From: Paramarasmius palmivorus
Taxonomy: Eukaryota > Basidiomycota > Agaricomycetes > Agaricales > Marasmiaceae
DNA length: 64,000 bases
NCBI GenBank assembly: GCA_037176845.1
Contig: JAYKXP010000093.1
Coordinates: 124,001-188,000, forward strand
Reading direction: 5' to 3'
The stretch's first letter is position 1. Every line of letters starts with the position of its first letter. Positions 60,721 through 64,000 of the stretch are shown here, piece after piece. The notes under the pieces were generated by a model. The model had not been told where the DNA came from. It did not search any database and saw only the letters and a list, made by a program, of their open reading frames with translations. A program made the position numbers and the translations under genes.

Positions 60721-61149
60721 GTCGGATGCTATTCTCGCCTGAAGGGCTATCCCATTCGCGATGAATTTATCCTCATCATGTATGTGTTTATGCGGATCAC
60801 TATATCTTTACGCTACTATAGCCTTGTGTTGATTCGGGCTTTAAGAGGAATAGAAGTATTGTCACTATCTCTATGATGCATCGCTACATCGGTATCTGAT
60901 TTACGGTTCATCCAGTGTTCGGTCCTTTCGAATCAACATCGTGTGTTCTCGTTTGCTGTAATCGAATTGTATACAGTGGATGGCATAAGGTTGGCTTAAA
61001 GCTTTGACATTGATACATATCTTAGCGCTCATGTGGCCCTAGCGCGGTGTCTTCTCCGTCTCCTGACGTGGCTGTCACTTCTATATATAATCCACGAGGA
61101 GAAATATCAAATGATATATCAATACATCAATACTGGGAACACAAGGAAA
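60721..61149. other. Spacer upstream of gene K
   Basis: Non-coding spacer related to those before genes G, H and J (TATGATGCATCGCTACATCG; ATACAGTGGATGGCATAAGG). Confidence 0.4.
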
Positions 61150-61220
61150 CCGGGAGATGATCAGGATGCTGTGTTCTAGGTTCTCGAATAGGCGCTCAAT
61201 AGAATTGCCTTTATATAGGT
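61150..61220 (+). promoter_or_regulatory. Family promoter module of gene K
   Basis: ACCGGGAGATGATCAGGATG, CTGTGTTCTAGG, TTCTCGAATAGGCGCTCAAT and CCTTTATATAGGTG. The inverted copy before gene L is almost the same. Confidence 0.75.
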
Positions 61221-61303
61221 GAGCCTTGTGTGGGTGAATGGGCTTTTTGACACCCCGCATCAAACGTCCACTAGTCCGACCTTGGGAGTCGAGAATTTCG
61301 AGG

Positions 61304-62444
61304 ATGTTGTGGTTTCTCTTGATATTGTGCGTTTTCTTTATATTTGCGAGCGTCTGGTAATACTCAAACCTCCCGCGGTAGACTAGCAGTGCAGGTGTCT
61401 CCGCAACAGTATCACAAAATCATAATTCAAGACGTGCAGACTTCTTGGGCGCCGGCCTCCGCAATCTCACTAATAATTACTTGGAATTTCAATGACGGAG
61501 AGCACAAAAATGAGAAACCCCTGTTCGCTCTTGTGCAAGCATCCGACGATCCCCTTGTATTCAATGCAACCGAGGCTTGCGAGCTAGCCGCTCCTTGCCT
61601 TCCGCTATTCACTCTACCACCGTCAATATCCGGGTAAGACCATGAAGGAGTACTGCTGCTTCGGCTAACTCCTTTCACTTACCTCAGAGAACTCAAATTT
61701 CACTTACAGGCCCATTTGGAGAATGGGTAAGTGGTCATGCGTGATTCGCCTATCTCTAGATTTATTGAACGAGCCTGAAGGTCAGAAGATTTTGATGACA
61801 GACAGATCGCCGTTAACGTCGCTGGAAGTGAAGCTAATGCATCTGTAATCTCTGTCAGGTACGATTTTCTCACCACTCTCATTTGGAAAGGGCTGAAAGT
61901 CTTGCATAGTTTCCCGACGTCTACCATGTCAAGTACGAGTTCAAGCCCTCCCACTGCCACTCCTGCCGCGTCTCACGGCCCGAATCCGAACAACCCAACG
62001 ATCATAGGGGCGGCTGTGGGCAGTGTAACAGGATTCATCCTGATTATGGTTTCCCTGATATGCCTTCTCCGACGCCGCTCCAGGCGCAGAAAGAGCGCAA
62101 TCGGATTCAATAGAAATATGATGGTCAAGGGCACAGGTGATCTAGAGGTCGAAGCTGATATGGACCCGCGGCGACACTCAGATCACCGATACTCCAGTTT
62201 ATCCACCGCCTCAGATATCGTATCCGATTCTGAGCTCACGGAAAAGCAAACCGAGAGGCAAATGGAGATCGATGAGCGGTTGCATCATCTAAATGATTTA
62301 TTGGGTACACTGGAAAGTCAGCCGCAGGCGGAGAATGATGGGTCAATAGGGAAGGTTAAGGATAGGATAAAACGATTTACGGTGTTGAAGGAGGGGGATT
62401 GGGCAAGGGAGATGTCGGATGAGAAGCCGGTTGAGCTGAGGTGA
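61304..62444 (+). CDS. Cluster gene K: type a tail, frameshift in signal peptide
   Basis: Exons 61304-61633, 61688-61726, 61781-61858 and 61910-62444. The ectodomain (IITWNFNDGEHK, EACELAAPCLPLF), mini-exons (KFHLQAHLENG, SEDFDDRQIAVNVAG) and stalk match gene L closely. The helix is TGFILIMVSLICLL, followed by RRRSRRRKSAIGFNRNMMVK. A type a tail follows with a charged helix (ERQMEIDERLHHLNDLL) and GDWAREMSDEKPVELR. Compared with L, two bases are missing in the signal-peptide part (about 61336-61352), so translation from the homologous ATG runs into TAA. The rest is open and well conserved. It could be a recent pseudogene, use another start, or reflect a sequence error. Confidence 0.65.
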
Positions 62445-62707
62445 AGTTGCTTATCAGGTACGGTATTTTTCGAAATTTGTGGGGTATTATTTGGGCTCGA
62501 TTGCGAACACTACAACTTGTGTACATCTTTTATTTATGTATCAATGCATTTTGGTCATCCGGGAGAAACTGCAACCCAAGTACTATTCAGATCTCAATAA
62601 GATAAAACCAATGGAGGAGCCATCATGTTGGCGCAACTTGCACTGGACGTTTTCCACGCCTGTGAGATCCTAAACTCTCATTCTGATACGTCTGTTCCTT
62701 GAGTAGA
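62445..62707. other. Convergent spacer between K and L
   Basis: Short intergenic region shared as the 3' end of both genes. No gene is seen. Confidence 0.4.
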
Positions 62708-63850
62708 TCACAATGCATTCTCGTACTCCGGTGGAACGTCAATAAAGTTGCTACCCCCATATTCCGAAGGAGGCACGTGTAAATGGCGTGGCCTCCATCC
62801 GCTGTCTTCGTGTCGACGAAGTCTCGGTTGCTGAAGCGATGTTATCGGTGGTGGAGGCTCTTCAGTAGCTTGCACTGTATCGGGATCGGCTTTGGGAGCT
62901 TGGGCCTCCATGGTAGGCTGTACTGGGGATTGCGAGACCGAGATTTGGTTATATGTATCACTGGGATGATGTTGCTCTTTTCTCTGGCGAAGCCCCAGTT
63001 TTTCGCGCACTTGCACGTCGGTTGGGTAAGGTGTTATGGCTCGCGTTTGCTCTTTGCCTTTATGACGATTGAAACGTCGCCGATGTCGACATAGGCAAAA
63101 AGAGGCGATCACAAATGCGATTACACTGCCCACAACCGCCCCTATGATCGTCGACTTGTTCGGATTCGCGTCGTGAGACGCGGCATGGGTAGTAGTGGGA
63201 GAGCTTAAAGTCGTACTTGACATGGTAGGCGTCGAGGAACTATACAATACTTTCAGCCCTTGCAAAACGAGAGCAACAATGGACTAATACCTTGAAGGGA
63301 CTACAGACACATTAACTATACTTCCAGTGACGTTAACGGCGATCTGTCTGTCATCAAAATCTTCTGACCTTCAGGCTCGTTCAATAAATCTAGAGATAGG
63401 CGAATCACGCATGACCACTTACCCATTCTCCAAATGGGCCTGTAAGTGAAATTTGAGTTCTCTGAGGTAAGTGAAAGGAGTTAGCCGAAGCAGCAGTACT
63501 CCTTCATGGTCTTACCCGGATATTGACGGTGGTAGAGTGAATAGCGGAAGGCAAGGAGCGGCTAGCTCGCAAGCCTCGGTTGCATTGAATACCAGGGGCT
63601 CGTCGGATGCTTGCACAAGAGCGAACAGGGGTTTCTCATTTGGCTTGTGCTCTCCGTCATTGAAATTCCAGGTAATGTTTAGTGAGATTGCGGCGGCCGG
63701 TGCCCAAGTAGTCTGCACATCTTCAATTATGATTTTGTGATACTGTTGCGAAGAAACCTGCACTGATAGTCTACCGCGGGAGGCTTGAGTATTATCGGAC
63801 TCGCACGTAAGTATAAAGAAAACGCACAATAGCAAGAGAAACCACAACAT
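62708..63850 (-). CDS. Cluster gene L: type I membrane protein, type b-like tail
   Basis: Exons 63850-63516, 63461-63423, 63368-63291 and 63239-62708 give 327 residues with phase-2 junctions; here the signal and ectodomain share one exon. MLWFLLLLCVFFILTC is a strong signal peptide. The ectodomain (LNITWNFNDGEHK, EACELAAPCLPLF) is near-identical to gene K. The stalk (SSTPTMSSTTLSSPTTTH) leads to the helix VVGSVIAFVIASFCLC and RHRRRFNRHK. The tail is a longer, Gln/Pro-rich variant of type b ending LRRHEDSGWRP and FIDVPPEYENAL, with a PPxY motif. Gene K has a type a tail on the same ectodomain. The gene looks intact. Confidence 0.85.
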
Positions 63851-63934
63851 CCTCGAAATTCTCAACTCCCAAGGTTGGACTAGTGGACGTTTGATGCGGG
63901 GTGTCAAAAAGCCCATTCACCCACACAAGCCGCA

Positions 63935-63985
63935 CCTATATAAAGCGCATCCTATTGAGCGCCTATTCGAGAACCTAGAACACAG
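63935..63985 (-). promoter_or_regulatory. Family promoter module of gene L
   Basis: The reverse complement reads GTGTTCTAGGTTCTCGAATA, GGCGCTCAAT and GCTTTATATAGGTGCGG, as before gene K. The TATA element is about 90 bases upstream of the ATG at 63850. Confidence 0.75.
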
Positions 63986-64000
63986 CATCCTGATCGTCTC

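Larger units (their letters stand above)
61083..63985. repeat. Inverted duplication containing genes K and L
   Basis: The segment from about 61150 to 62030 (promoter, signal exon, ectodomain, mini-exons, stalk) reappears as reverse complement from about 63985 down to 63130. The two genes point at each other. The match stops inside the transmembrane helix; the tails between the arms are of different classes. Confidence 0.85.

Overview
The window looks like nuclear DNA of a filamentous basidiomycete, most likely an Agaricomycete (mushroom-forming or wood/litter-decay fungus). The evidence is genes split into many short exons by introns of about 50 bases, a 17-exon secreted laccase, two seven-helix membrane-protein families common in Agaricomycetes, an F-box gene, a pogo-type DNA transposon and LTR remnants. 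There is no bacterial-style gene packing. I found no tRNA, rRNA or CRISPR array.

Layout. 0-14 kb: sparse. It holds a minus-strand DUF6534-type seven-helix gene (3.55-5.45 kb), a plus-strand seven-helix gene solved exon by exon (7.98-9.46 kb), and degenerate copies of a dispersed repeat. 14.2-16.6 kb: a complete laccase (508 aa, minus strand). 18.4-22.3 kb: two decayed, mutually duplicated Ser/Thr-rich membrane-protein copies. 30.8-33.35 kb: an F-box gene and a broken neighbour. 23-64 kb: the main feature, a cluster of about twelve related genes and gene fragments for type I single-pass membrane proteins. Each is built from a short signal exon, an ectodomain exon with a W-H and C-x(2-5)-C pattern, two mini-exons (Y-x-L-x-A..DG and W-L-G-x-F), and a last exon coding a Ser/Thr stalk, a transmembrane helix and a cytoplasmic tail.

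The tails fall into discrete classes. Type a has a GFNRxxMVK-like box and a long charged helix ending in GDWAxEMSDEKP. Type b ends in HDDSGWRP and a C-terminal PPxY motif. Type c occurs once. Closely matching ectodomains occur with different tails: G (b) and H (a) are almost identical upstream of the stalk, K (a) and L (b) form a convergent inverted pair, and F (b) and J (a) are more distant. Every intron that could be placed in the family is phase 2, so each internal exon can be exchanged without breaking frame. A shared promoter module precedes most members. This is the best candidate in the window for an undescribed system: a tandem, recombining family of surface proteins with interchangeable signalling tails.

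The cluster is also a target for mobile DNA. Member I is split by an LTR-like element, which holds two tandem copies of another repeat, the first of which carries a 3,320-bp pogo-like transposon with intact ends and a TA target duplication. A 1.9-kb solo-LTR-like insertion lies just upstream. All functions beyond laccase and transposase are inferred from architecture.
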